Notes: generated by a model not told the origin, from the sequence alone. A DNA stretch of 64,000 nt from Kappaphycus alvarezii (GCA_002205965.3 NADL03000483.1:868001-932000), one strand, 5' to 3'; numbered from the stretch's first letter, positions 47,992 to 59,099 are shown. Translations and numbers: made by a program.

Positions 47992-49346
47992 ATGCCAACT
48001 ACTGCCCATATTCTTTTTATCGCTCCCCAAGTTATTCTTGGTAAGGTCACCGCTTTAACCTTCAGTCATCGCCATTACTTCTCTGGAACCTCCCCACGCC
48101 AGGCCAAGCATACCCGACGATCGCCTGCCTGTGTCATCAATGACAGGAAACAGCCCAAAGAATCCACACCGAGCAATGCCATGCGGCGGTCACTCATCGC
48201 GCGTTCTACTCAACCATGTGTCAGGTATCCCCCGGGAAACTTTCCTCTTGCCGCCGAGTTGGATTACGTTCTCAACCATCCTATTACTGAAGCCATAATC
48301 GCCTTCCTAGTCTCCCTCAACTGCCTAGCTTTTGCCCTTCAGACTCTCAACGTCACCCCAGCTGTGTTGCAGGCGTTCAAGAGTTACGAATCGAACCTGA
48401 CTGTTGTCTTCTTACTAGAGTTTTTCGCAAGATGGTACGGCAAAGGTCTCTCTCCACGATATCTGCTCACACGAAACATGCTTCTCGACTTTATCGCTGT
48501 AGCCCCGTTGGGCTTTGCTGTTACGGATCAGTCCGAGGCTCTTTTTGTGCGCATTCTGCGTCTTTCTCGTATCTTGCGAATTCAAGGTTTGGTCATGGAT
48601 TCCGAGAGTGGGAAGGAAATGATGGAAAATATGACCGCTGTACAAATTCGCCTTGCCAACATCGGGCTGTCCCTCTTTAGCTTACTCTACGTGTCTGCCG
48701 GCCTATTTTACCAAGCTGAGAAAGGCGTCAATCCGGCTGTGCAAAACTTTTTTGATGCCTTCTATTTTTCTACCATAACTCTGTTCACGGTTGGCTACGG
48801 AGACGTCACTCCGCTCACAGGCTATGGACGGGCAAGTACGTGCTCTATCCTTTCTTTACTTGCCATTCTTTTTACTGCTTTCAAGACTACCCGGCTAACT
48901 TTCGCATATACATGAATGTACTTGACTTAATTCGTGTGAAATCAACTGCGTGGTGACGTCGCGTAGTAACTGTCCTCACCGTCCTTACAGGAGCTGTTCT
49001 CGTTCCTTTCAAGCTCTCTGAAGTTGAGAGAGTACGAAAGATATCATCGCGATCCCGAGAAGATCCGCCTACAGATCGGGCTTCCACTCGACGCAAAGCC
49101 AGATTTTCTGATGCGTTATTCCCGCCGTACGATGCGGGCATTGAGGTAGGCTCAGGTCCTAGTCCAATCCAGTGGGCTAGTTTCGGACGATCGGCAGCGT
49201 TCTGACCTAGTGTGAGCACTATACTTTTGAAACTTCGAACCGCGATGCAGTGCACGAAATGCTACTTGCGAGGACATCAGATCGATGCCCGATACTGCCG
49301 GAACTGCGGTGCTCTTTTGCCCAACAGTTCACGGGAACAGCAATAG
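47992..49346 (+). CDS. Voltage-gated K+ channel with C-terminal zinc ribbon (three exons)
   Basis: Six-transmembrane Kv-type subunit, expected to form tetramers and pass K+. Exon 1 (47992-48835) encodes a basic, Ser/Arg-rich N-terminus that may be a targeting peptide, S1 (~99-118), S2 (~130-148), S3 (~162-177), S4 with four arginines at every third residue (RILRLSRILRIQ, 187-198), S5 (~217-242), the pore helix, and the K+-selective filter TVGYGD (266-271). Exon 2 (48967-49145) gives S6 (ITVLTVLTGAVLVPFKLSEV) and a basic tail. Exon 3 (49251-49346) gives CTKC-x12-CRNC, a zinc ribbon I recall at the end of many cyanobacterial channels. Both introns are GT-AG and preserve frame; without splicing S6 is lost. 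Total 372 residues. A later ATG at 48181 is an alternative start. Intact, unlike PAN2. Membrane location (plasma or plastid) cannot be told. Confidence 0.85.
48836..48966 (+). other. Intron 1 of the channel gene
   Basis: 131 nt, donor GTACGT, acceptor TAG, with CTAAC near 48895 as a possible branch site. Splicing joins GYGRA to ITVLTVL and restores S6. Reading through would end the protein at 48915 without S6. Confidence 0.75.
49146..49250 (+). other. Intron 2 of the channel gene (proposed)
   Basis: 105 nt, donor GTAGGC after a complete codon, acceptor CAG, possible branch CTGAC near 49202. Splicing joins exon 2 in phase to the zinc-ribbon codons. If it is not spliced, the protein ends at 49205 without the ribbon. 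Confidence 0.6.
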
Positions 49347-50990
49347 AACACGCAAATGCACGACTAGGTGGCGTTTTTCGCTGCGTGCATGTTCTACGTT
49401 CGGCTTGACAGAATCTCTTTGCCATTTACACTCCTGGACAACGTCGCCAGATGGGTAACTAACAGCTTTTCACCGAGTAGCCAATTGCATGAGATGAATC
49501 TCGGCTTTGAACGGAATCTGAACAGGATGGTTTTTAAACTTCGAGAGGAGTTGAGCAATATCTAGGGAGGTTCGCATTCTTACATGCCCCTTGCTCCCCA
49601 AGTGAACGGCGCACATTATCAGGCAGTGCACGTTCCACAAAGGGCTTTCGCGGAAAACGCCCTCACTATTCTGCGGCTGTGCAACATCAGTTGTAATGAA
49701 ATGGTTGCGGGATCAACTGCTCCATGCGCGGTAATTGGCAGATTGAGATGGATCTCATTTGTTAGTGCTGCAACACAATCAACTTCTGTTGAATGCGGAT
49801 CAAAGAAGAATTGGCATATGTGATGTTCGAAATATCTTTCCAAGAAGATGTTTGGAGAACGTCCATGGACAAAAATGCTCTCGAGGGCTAATGATTCCTG
49901 CTTTCGAAATTGCCTAGGAGGCATGCGAGAATGGGCTAAGTGCGACTCCATGTATAGTCGGAGCAGAGCGTTTGCGAGCAGTAGCAGTTATTCAGGACAA
50001 GTGCAAGGTTGTTGCTATTGCGAGATCGGCAATGCACAACACAAGGCTGCATATTTCGAAAAAAGGCCGGTGCCACAAGGAAGCTGGGGTATGACGCTGA
50101 ACTAAGAGGTTATCTTTCCCTCTGGAAACCTCAGGCAAATATGTGGGGAGGGAGACAGCTCTGCGGTACTGTTACGGCGTCAGGACGCTCATTACCGTTG
50201 GAGAAAAGTAGTGCATGAGTAACCGCACATGGCACGGACACGGTTCCGCCCAAGCTCTACTAACCTGAACTGCAGTACGCAGCCGCTTTCCCATGGAAAG
50301 GATTTAGATTTCGGCTATTTAAAGTCAAGGCTGAGGCCTATCACATACCCCGCCCTCATCAACGCAGAAACAATGAGCAAGTGGAAAAAGGCAGGAGTCG
50401 GTAGGTGAGACCTCAGCTTTGGGTCGGGTATGTACGGAAAATGCGAGCCTAAGGGTCATGAATCCCACCGATTCATTGCAAGCCTCTTCTATCCATTAAT
50501 CACGGTACGGGAAACGGTTACGAATACGAGATTAGGTGGTAGAATTTATTTTACAATGTCGTTGTTCACTTCGTAATGACGAGGTGTTCCCTAGGACATT
50601 CACAGCTGCACGTCTTCTCGCCGTAAATAAAACAGGCGCGGTAGTGCGAACCCTTTTTTGAAAACCCTAATGAAAAGACAACGTGACTCGGAGTTTGGCA
50701 GATACTTTAGGTAACATGGAGGCGCCCACCACAGTTTTCCTTTGAGCAGTCCGTTAAACAACTCAGTACTACTTTCGTTGAATAACCAGTGAAACGCTGA
50801 AATCGTGCAAAGGGAACCCCCTTTTGAAAAACCAGTTTGGCAGTTGGGCAAAAGATGCTTGGCTTCTGCAGCAAAAACGTGCCTCATCGGAGTTTGCCAG
50901 TAATGAAAGGGCGAGCCCCGTTGACCTCCTCTGGCCATGACTACTGCGTATCCGCTTTACTCTAAAGCACCTGCTCCTCGACCTTCCCGT
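49347..50990. other. Intergenic region
   Basis: Frames up to 112 codons on both strands without motifs. Two similar segments in 50640-50930 (CCCTTTTGAAAA-type words and TCGGAGTTTG) hint at an eroded duplication. No gene assigned. Confidence 0.35.
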
Positions 50991-50992
50991 CA

Positions 50993-51660
50993 TTGAGCAT
51001 TTGTTTGCACCATTCTGATGCTACCATTACCATATCCCCATTAACCGTCAAAGTACCCGCGTCTTGTTACGCCAAAATGGCTTTGCTGTCGTCTATGTTC
51101 ATATCGTCATTTCGAATCTCTTTAAAAGGCATGCATTCAAATCCGTGGGTCCAGCCTGTCTATTGGTTCTTTTCTGCTCCAGGCACAGCCCATCGCCCCG
51201 CGGACGTCTTCGTCCATTTGTGGCTCCATCTCTACAATGATACCCCACGTCGGCCGACAGCCTATTTCATTACCGTACGTTCCCCCAGCAACCGCGCACC
51301 TATCAGGCTTGCCGTCAGAAAGACTTCCGAGCGACCTGACCTTGCCGATGCTAGAATGCTCCGGTCCTACAGGCGGATGCCGAACAATGTGTGATGACGG
51401 TTCGAGGAAGCCTACCCCTTCCCTAGTGTATTTACATTTCGTGCCTCACATGTTCGAAACCATTGGTTCCACCTCAAACGTTGTCAAAGAGTTTCCAGGA
51501 ATAAACCGAACGCATTGCAATCTGGTCCTTACGCCCATATCGTGTATCTGGATTGCACATGCACTGCAGACTGAGCTGTGCCATCAGGTCCATTGTCACC
51601 ACCGCCCTAGTTGCACGGATGCAATCTCATCGCAATGAATCACCCACAATCGTGTCATGT
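50993..51660 (+). mobile_element. Degraded LINE C-terminal fragment, copy D
   Basis: The 133-codon frame 50993-51394 includes SAPGTAHRPADVFVHLWLH and AYFITVRSPSN, the counterparts of VPGTELRPADILVHPPV and CDVTIVSPF in copy C. Near 51565-51620 LSCAIRSIVTTALVARM matches the ISCTIWSSVAQAILSRM end of copy C in another frame. The zinc-binding part is not recognisable. This is the most diverged of copies A-D. Confidence 0.55.
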
Positions 51661-52130
51661 CTAGCCTTCCCCACAGTTATCCCCTCAGGCATTGCGGGCA
51701 CTATTCCTCTTCTGCATAAACCACGGCATGGCGCAGACCGCAGCGCACGGTTTTTTCGAGGCATAGTTGCCTGGGTAACTAATTAAAAGAAAAAATCTGC
51801 TTACAGCAAAAAATTGAGTCTTCAAAGACGGAATAATTCCAACGCTTGGTACCGGCACTACTGTACAGTAATAACAGCTTTAGCACTGACCTGCGAACTT
51901 CGATGTCTGGGTTTTAGTACAGCGGGCCACTCATATCCACGCTCAAGGTTATCTTCTCTATCATTGTCAACTTTGATAAGTCCACACTTCATTTCAAGCA
52001 GCGATTCTGCTCGCCTATTGAAACCGTACCTACCGTCACTCCAGCCAGGATGCCAGTGCCATAGGAGCCCACCTTGTTTTTCTTACCATAATCAGGGTTC
52101 ATTCAACCGTGCGAGATCCTGGCCTTCATC
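51661..52130. other. Upstream region of the TBC gene
   Basis: No gene recognised; contains one CTGTACAGTA word (51861-51870). Likely holds the promoter of the RabGAP gene. Confidence 0.4.
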
Positions 52131-53495
52131 ATGTCTCAACGCCTGAACTTCTTTGGCCCTGACGGCCTTTATCCTGGAGGAGTTCGTCGAGTAGGTCCAG
52201 AGGTCGACTGGAAAGCAATTCGCGATGCCAGCTATGAAAGGGAGCACGCTAGTCAATCTGCGAAGCAAAGCGCTTCTAACGGTTCTATTCCACATACCGC
52301 CCACACTGACACACAATCCGCGACAACAACACGAGCAGCTCATGAAGAGAAAGATCCCAAAAGATCGAATCGCTACACCAAGAGTATCACAAACGATTCG
52401 GGCAGCGCAGGCCGCGGTCCGGATTCGGCACCAAACACACCTGTGCCAACAGTCTCGGAGAAGCTAACCAAACTTCTGAGCGCACCCGTGTTGGATCTTC
52501 CTGCAGTGAGGAAGTTAGCTTGGGGTGGGTTACCAACCTCCTTTAGGGCCCCTGTTTGGAAAATCCTGTTAGGTTACGTGCCGACCAACTCGACCAGACG
52601 TAAGGACACCTTGCAAAGGCGTCGGCGAGAGTACTGGGAGGCGGTACATCAGCACTACGGCTCATCTGGTGAGGGGGAGACATTTCAAGACGCGTTGAGG
52701 CCTTGGCGCGGGTCAAATACGTACACTCGTCTTGGTCAGCAAGAAGATGTTACTATGCGTCAGATCACTGTGGATTTGCCCCGCACATGTCCAGGACAGG
52801 CATTATTTCACATCCCTGAAGTGCGTCTCTCTCTGGAACGAATCCTGTATGTGTGGGCAACGAGACATCCAGCGAGCGGGTATGTTCAGGGAATGAATGA
52901 CTTGGTGACGCCGTTTGTGTTTGTGTTCCTCTCTGAACGCGCCAAGGAAGGCACGGGGAATGAAATTTTGGGGATGAAAGATCTTTCAGTCATTAGCGAT
53001 TCCGAGGAATCGCTCGCCAATGCAGAGGCCGACGCGTATTGGTGCCTCACAGCGCTCCTGAACGATATCCAAGATTACTACACATTCTCGCAACCGGGTA
53101 TTCAACGGCGTGTTCATTATCTTAGAGAGCTTGTGGCTCGAGTTGATAGCCATTTATGCAGCCACTTGGAGGACGAAGGGCTGGATTTTCTTCAGTTTGC
53201 ATTTCGATGGATGAACTGCCTGTTGATGAGAGAATTGCCGTTCCCTCTGATTGCGCGAGTGTGGGATACATATTTGGCTGAATCTGACGGCTTTGCAGTT
53301 TTCCATGTATACGTTTGTGCAGCTCTGCTCGTGTCTTTTAGCGAGGAGTTACAAGAGATGGACTTTCAAGACATGGTGATGTTTCTTCAGAACCTACCGA
53401 CGGAATCGTGGACCTCGAAGGAAGTTGACGTCATCCTTAGTCAGGCATACATGTGGAGAACGATATTTGGAGCTGCACCAAGTCATTTGCAGTAG
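52131..53495 (+). CDS. TBC-domain Rab GTPase-activating protein, TBC1D22/Gyp1 family
   Basis: Stimulates GTP hydrolysis by Rab GTPases; family members act at the Golgi (yeast Gyp1, animal TBC1D22). Uninterrupted 454-residue frame from ATG 52131. Residues 1-105 are polar and probably disordered. The TBC domain begins with KLAWGGLPTSFRAPVWKILL (128-147). The dual-finger catalytic residues are both present: R218 in ITVDLPR and Q253 in YVQG. The WATRHPASGYVQGMNDLVTP, ADAYWCLTALL, YTFSQPGIQRRV and LQFAFRWMNCLLMRELP blocks are characteristic of the TBC1D22/Gyp1 branch. It ends about 25 residues after the domain, as expected. No intron or frame break. Expected to be a catalytically competent GAP; the Rab partner cannot be told from sequence. 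Confidence 0.95.
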   Translation: MSQRLNFFGPDGLYPGGVRRVGPEVDWKAIRDASYEREHASQSAKQSASNGSIPHTAHTDTQSATTTRAAHEEKDPKRSNRYTKSITNDSGSAGRGPDSAPNTPVPTVSEKLTKLLSAPVLDLPAVRKLAWGGLPTSFRAPVWKILLGYVPTNSTRRKDTLQRRRREYWEAVHQHYGSSGEGETFQDALRPWRGSNTYTRLGQQEDVTMRQITVDLPRTCPGQALFHIPEVRLSLERILYVWATRHPASGYVQGMNDLVTPFVFVFLSERAKEGTGNEILGMKDLSVISDSEESLANAEADAYWCLTALLNDIQDYYTFSQPGIQRRVHYLRELVARVDSHLCSHLEDEGLDFLQFAFRWMNCLLMRELPFPLIARVWDTYLAESDGFAVFHVYVCAALLVSFSEELQEMDFQDMVMFLQNLPTESWTSKEVDVILSQAYMWRTIFGAAPSHLQ

Positions 53496-54828
53496 CAAAG
53501 TAGAGAAGGGCTTTTGTTACAAGACACAGCAATGCCTTGTAACAGGAAAACCTGCAAGGTCACTTGAGGCCAGTTGGGATGTCCAGTGAATTAGGATGCA
53601 AGCATCCTCCACACGACCAAATCGGCTTGGATTGTTCGCTGGAATGGTCTCTCAAGACTTGGCATGCCTTGAATGATGCAAGGTGCCTTTCAGGCGATGT
53701 TACAAATAACGGCTATGATTATTTGTCCGATTGCGAGCAGTAGCAATGTCCTTTTGCTGTTGCTGGAGGTGCTGGGCAGTATGTGGCTTAAATTGAGCTA
53801 AGAGTTTCTTGATCCGACATTTTGATTAGCCCTTTGGTGTAATACAGTAACCCACTGGTTATCATGCACAGTGTACGGCACTGTTGCGTACTGTACTGTA
53901 CCTTAGCGTACAGTATTGTACGGGACTGTTCTGCTTCATACACGCAAGTACCGTACAGTACAGTACTGTATCGGATAACTTCATAGAACAGCGCAGCACA
54001 GCAAAGCACATGTGAATGGCCTCAAATAGTGCCCCCCCTTTAAAATCCCTCCAACATATGCACTAAACAATAGCACGCACTAATGTTTTGACCAGACCGG
54101 GGTTGCCCAACCTGCTCTCTTAACATCGGCCAAAGCAAGCATGGTAATACTTTATGTCGTTGTGCCCGCCAGGGAATTCGTCATTCGCAGTTCAGCATAA
54201 CCTAACTTAACTTTTAAACTTTGGGATACGGTCTGACCGAGCACACAAGACAATCCAGATCATCCTTTCATGGATATTTTGTGTGGTAAGAGATGTCGCG
54301 CCGATTAAGGAGCTTCATCGCTTGAACAGTACAGATGCCTGACAATCGGCGCTGCATCTGCAAATCGTGCTGTATTCCAGCACCCCCGATTTTTTTGTAC
54401 GTAGCTAGCTACCCTCTTACCGTGGGGGTGTGTATTATTGTGTGGGGTGCACTATTTGTACTGACCTATGTGGTAAGCCCTTTTTTTAATAGCATTGGCG
54501 CTGAGTACTGTGGCAATATGTACTGTAGAGCTCAATCATTGAGCTTCAGGAACAGTTCATCCAGCGATGGCGACGGCGTACACAACTCTACTCTCCACTC
54601 AAAGGTCCAGATTCTCTATATCAAATGAGCCACCTTCCAGAATCCACCATCTCACGCCTACCCTTCCCCTCGATGGAGATTAAGAAACGGAACAATTCAA
54701 CCTTGCAGCCTATCGGTGTTCCTCGCACATGTTCGCCACTGATTCATTCGTCCGCCCAGTCGTTATCAAGCAATTTTTTTCAGGCAACGTCAGAGTTAAT
54801 TATCCATTTCCGCTGATAATTTTTCAAG
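53496..54828. other. Intergenic region with a GTAC-word cluster
   Basis: Holds a dense cluster of GTACTGTAC/GTACAG words at 53880-53970. Two short plus-strand frames (54335-54628, 54625-54816) have no motifs; the first contains a hydrophobic segment. Presumably includes the helicase promoter. Confidence 0.5.
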
Positions 54829-56682
54829 ATGCAGTACGAAATCCATAGGACAGAGTACTTCGACGTAGACACGTCAGTGCCCTTGGAATCAATTCGTATT
54901 GACGAGAGGATCGCCAATGTGTTACGGTCGAATATGGGAATATCTACCCTCTTTGATATGCAAGCAAAAGTCTCTCAATTCGTTACATGCATGTCTGACT
55001 GTTCTGCGGTCGGAGACGTCATTCTGTGTGCTCCAACTGGAAGCGGCAAGACCCTAGCTTATGCGTTGCCGATCATTGACATCTGCATAGCTACACCGAT
55101 CAGGGCCCTCCGGGCAATAGTTGTTGTCCCCACCAGAGATCTAGCGTTGCAGGTGCATGATGTTTTTACTACCCTTGTACAGGATTTGCAGATCAATGTG
55201 TCCGTCATTTCGGGGGCAGCTCCTTAGCAAGTGAGAAGGAAGGCATCTACGACTGTCATATACTGATAGCTACACCTGGGCGTCTTGTTCATCATCTCCA
55301 GTCCTATGGTGATCTGGATCTTGCCCATGTGAGGTATCTGGTCCTAGATGAGTCAGATCGTCTGCTGGATGGTCCATATCAGCAGTGGATTGATGCAACC
55401 ATTCCTATACTTGGAAAGCCGCGGAATGTTGCTATGAGCGACAAAGGTGAGCACAACACGTGGAGACCATCATACGGACTCTTGCAATTCTGCATAAACC
55501 CTGAAATTATGACACTAAACTCCACGAGCTCTGCCGTACCCTCTCAGGAATGTGTGCGTAAGATTTTGGTATCTGCAACTCAGACGGACAACCCCACTCG
55601 TGTTGTCAAGCTAGGTTTGCGCGATACAATATTCTTCACTCCACGTAGAAGCGAAGACGTTGACCTTGGCGACGAGAAGCCTGAGTATGTATTACCATCC
55701 ACATTGACAGAGAAAGGGTGGGTCGTTAGGAACATTCAGGACAAACCTGTGGCACTACTGAAGATCCTTGGCTGGAGCCGAACCGTAGCGCCTCCCCCGG
55801 CGCAAAGGCTGAAGACTTCAAGCTGTCGGCGGCTGGTGCGAAACTGATATTCACAAATTCAGTGGAATCGGCACATCGTCTTTGCAGGCTCTTGGAGGTT
55901 TACGCCTGCATTACTGGACTTCGAGGGGACGTCATGGAAATGTCTGGAGATTTGTCCCCACACAGAAGGAAGCAGGTACTGGATGCCATTCGCAATGAAA
56001 GGAGAAAGAAGGGAAAGAGCGAGCAATTTCTAATCGTTGTCTGCAGTGATGTTTTGGCTCGAGGAATGGACATGCTTAATGTGGATGCAGTTATTAATTA
56101 CGATGCGCCACTAACCTGCACCACTTATGTTCATCGTGTTGGTCGCACTGCGCGAGCTGGACGTCAAGGAATAGCCGTTACCATTGTGTTGGAAAAACAG
56201 GCTCGCCACTTCGACTACTGCTGCGGGAGGCTGACAGGGGAATTCGTAAAGCGAGAGTCAGTAACATGAGCCTCCGTGCTGGCGACAGAAAAGTAGTATT
56301 CGAAAATTTGTCCCACGCATTAATGTTGCTAAAGCGTATCCTACGACGGGAGAAACTAGGACTTCTTTCCCCTGATGATGTGCTGCCAGAGTACACCCTT
56401 CATGAAATTTGGCTGCAAATGCAGGAATTGCAAACGCACGGCCAGGGTAGCACTGGAGAAGAGCAGCGAGCTGGGGGAGACCAAGTAGCCGTTTTTCTCG
56501 AGGATGCAGCAAAAGGACTTGACAGGGAATCTAAAAAGAGAAAGTACGTGGCTGATGAGCGCGATCCTTCAATTATGGAGGAAGAGGAAGGCGAGGAGTT
56601 GGTCAACGAAGTTGCAGGGGACGACGTCTTTCGTGACCTGCTTTACGGACAGATAGCAAGAAACATTCTCGCAAACCACTAG
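54829..56682 (+). CDS. DDX51: DEAD-box RNA helicase, DDX51/Dbp6 family, frame broken at three sites
   Basis: ATP-dependent RNA helicase acting in the nucleolus on early pre-60S particles (yeast Dbp6 is essential). All core motifs are present across three breaks: FDMQAKV (Q-motif region), APTGSGKT (motif I, residues 68-75), PTRDLA (Ia, 101-106), TPGRL (near 55276), DESD (II, 55347-55358), SAT (III, 55572), IFTNSVESAHRL (IV), CSDVLARGMD (V, near 56042) and HRVGRTAR (VI, 56132-56155). Breaks lie at the G5 run 55212-55216, the C5 run 55794-55798 and near 56209; adding one base at each restores one ORF of about 617 codons. Motif II reads DESD, not DEAD. The end is acidic and basic low complexity. 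The start is the ATG at 54829. The stop is 48 nt from that of convergent MAK16. Confidence 0.88.
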
Positions 56683-56730
56683 TAACGTAGGCTCCATTGA
56701 AAAAAGTCGCTAACTCGCAACTGAGTGTTA

Positions 56731-57660
56731 TTACCGAGTCTGTGATTGTGAGCCGTGCTCTCTTTCATACTCGACTTCAACTCTTACGTTTCCTCCAGAG
56801 GCACGCAGACTTCTTCCTCTCTTTGACTTCGTTAAAGATTCCTTACGAGATTTCAATCGTTTCTTGGCGCGATCCTGGACATAAGCATTAATATCCCCGA
56901 TATCGTCGGAATCGCCATCATCCTCGCCGCTGTCATCATCAAAATCATATTCCGGTGCCTTTCTACCTCCAACGTCCTCAATGTCATCTACCAACTCATC
57001 ATCTGATTCCTCCTCATACTGCGCTTCATATTCATCACCACTCTCAAGCTCCTCCTCGCCCTCCTCCTCGCTCTGTTGTTCCATAGCGGCATCAAGAGCT
57101 TTGTCGTACTCATCTTGGGCAAAGTTGTAAATGTCGCCATAGGCTCCATTTTTCAATCGCTCGAGTAGCTCCTTTTCAATAGCAACCTCAAGCTTTGCCG
57201 CGTTAACTGCCTTTTTCTCTCTAGATTCCTCCCGGCGCTCAATCTTCTTCTTGATACCCACCAGACGTGTCTTGCTGTGAAGAGCAATTCGTTTTTTGCG
57301 GATGAGATACTGAGTCATTTTGGTAAGTCTCTGCTTTGCTTTGTGAATTTGGAATGAGGGCCAGTATTCGAGATGCTTATCAATCTGAGTGAGCGCCATA
57401 CGGTAATTAGAGGACAGCTTAATTCTTTCCCAGAGATTTCGCGGTGAGTGGGCCCGTTCTGCCGTTTTGATGAATAGGAAAAGGCGGCCATCGTGTTCAA
57501 TTATAGTCGCATAGCGAGAATTTGCCAAAGGACAAGACTTCTTTTCGCAGAGGCCAGTGAGATTGTACTTGTTGCGGCAAAACTTTTGCTTGATTGTTTT
57601 CACCTTGTAACTGCAGAAATAGTTGTTCAGTGTTCCCCATATCACATCATCATGCTGCAT
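56731..57660 (-). CDS. MAK16: MAK16 ribosome-biogenesis protein
   Basis: Nucleolar factor required for 60S subunit assembly. Intact 309-residue frame from ATG 57660, close to the family's usual length. The N-terminus [20 protein letters not shown] is diagnostic. Four cysteines (C16, C28, C38, C43: [18 protein letters not shown]) make the family's metal-binding knuckle. Other conserved blocks are [54 protein letters not shown] and [20 protein letters not shown]. The C-terminus is acidic (about 195-265) then basic ([18 protein letters not shown]), a typical nucleolar arrangement, and ends with a VEVEYERE motif as in relatives. No intron. Convergent with the DDX51/Dbp6-like gene, another 60S factor. 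Confidence 0.96.
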   Translation of the reverse strand: MQHDDVIWGTLNNYFCSYKVKTIKQKFCRNKYNLTGLCEKKSCPLANSRYATIIEHDGRLFLFIKTAERAHSPRNLWERIKLSSNYRMALTQIDKHLEYWPSFQIHKAKQRLTKMTQYLIRKKRIALHSKTRLVGIKKKIERREESREKKAVNAAKLEVAIEKELLERLKNGAYGDIYNFAQDEYDKALDAAMEQQSEEEGEEELESGDEYEAQYEEESDDELVDDIEDVGGRKAPEYDFDDDSGEDDGDSDDIGDINAYVQDRAKKRLKSRKESLTKSKRGRSLRASGGNVRVEVEYEREHGSQSQTR

Positions 57661-59095
57661 GGTGCTTTCTTTCGAGTCGAACTAACTTCGATGGGACTGG
57701 TTGCGGTGAATTACCATTCGCAGCTCGAACTGACGCCGAGGGGACACCAAATGTGAAGAACCCTCTGGCGAATATGACGGGACGTCGCGATCTCTTTGCC
57801 ACACTTTCCGTTGATTTGCGCAGGAAGCACTAATGTGCCGGATAGGACGCTTTGAGTAGCGTTGTTACTCCGTCCGAACAAGGTCGCTGAGGAAAGCCGA
57901 TTTTCACGCGCTAGTGAGAACTAATTCTCGTCGGCGGTGGCGGAGTGGCGCTGTACAGTACACAGATGATGCAGTACGGTACAGCAACAATCGACGGTGG
58001 TACAGTACTGTATCTGTACTGTACCTGTACTGTACAGTAGCACTGTGTCATTCCTTCAATAAAAATAAGTCAAAATTCAGTTCATTAAATCATTCCCAAA
58101 AAGTTTACAAGTTGAAACAAAATTTCGTAAGAGATGATAATTTTTATGCCGCCCAGACTGCATAATGTACTGTACGATGTCCGAAAAAACTAAAGAGTGA
58201 CCTCCGACAAGTGCACTGATCTGAAAATCTTGTAATAAATCTGACCAATCCTGATCTTTTACGTACTGTAGTACGGAAACACTGTGCACGCATTTTCAGG
58301 GGAACTGACTCAGGGGCGATGTCAACAAGAAAATTTAATTGGTTTGCTGGTCGTCTATTGGGTAATGCTATGTTTAAATTAATATCACGGTACTGTAAAG
58401 AGATGTAATGAAAAGTCCACTTAACTGTAATGCAACGATATTCACTGGTTCAGGCATTGATATTCAGAAAAAACCCTGACGTATACCTGGAGGGGAAATT
58501 TCAGGTCGTTTCAACCTCGAGAAGAGATTTAAGGTCTCTTACAATCTAATTTTTTTACAAGACGCCGCACTGCGCCTGACTCTGTTCTCAAGTGCTTTTT
58601 CCGCTCATATTTGGTATTTTGCGGCAGCGATTTCTGCTCCAGCCTCGTGTCCGCACCCTCGCATCTGCAACAGCCGGCGCCGATAGAGCCGGCAGACAGC
58701 CCAAGACTGTACAGTACAGTATAGTACAGTAGTGGATATTTGTAATTTGCATTAATTTGTTACAATTTATTGCAAACATTCTCGAGGTATGGCGCACAAG
58801 CGGCTGACTTCGAACTTTATGCAGTATTTCCTCAACTCTGCCCTCCATTTTCCCACCATTTTGCAGGCTCGTCTACTTACGACAGGAAATATACTCTACA
58901 CTTCTAACAGTACACACGGCACAATCCAGAGATCAGAAAACACAAAATTTCGTCGCCCTTGTTCGATCCCATGCTAACCATGGCAGACAGGAACAACAGT
59001 CAGTGTCAACGAGGCAAGCTGGAAGTTGAGAAAAAAGGCCATCAGGAAGAAGCAGAAGAGCAACTGCCACTTACCTACATGTTTTAAAAAACGTT
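57661..59095. other. MAK16 upstream region and repeat-rich spacer
   Basis: 57661-57840 is probably the MAK16 promoter and leader. GTACAG/CTGTAC clusters lie at 57950-58040 and 58709-58732. Frames of up to 86 codons have no motifs. Confidence 0.45.
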
Positions 59096-59099
59096 CCAG

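Noticed and set aside
48836..48915. Channel protein ending at 48915 as annotated by a plain ORF
   Set aside because: That reading lacks S6; a GT-AG intron restores an excellent S6 in phase.
49211..49420. Acceptor at 49210 giving a longer third exon in another frame
   Set aside because: That frame gives no recognisable domain, while the acceptor at 49250 gives a clean zinc ribbon in phase.
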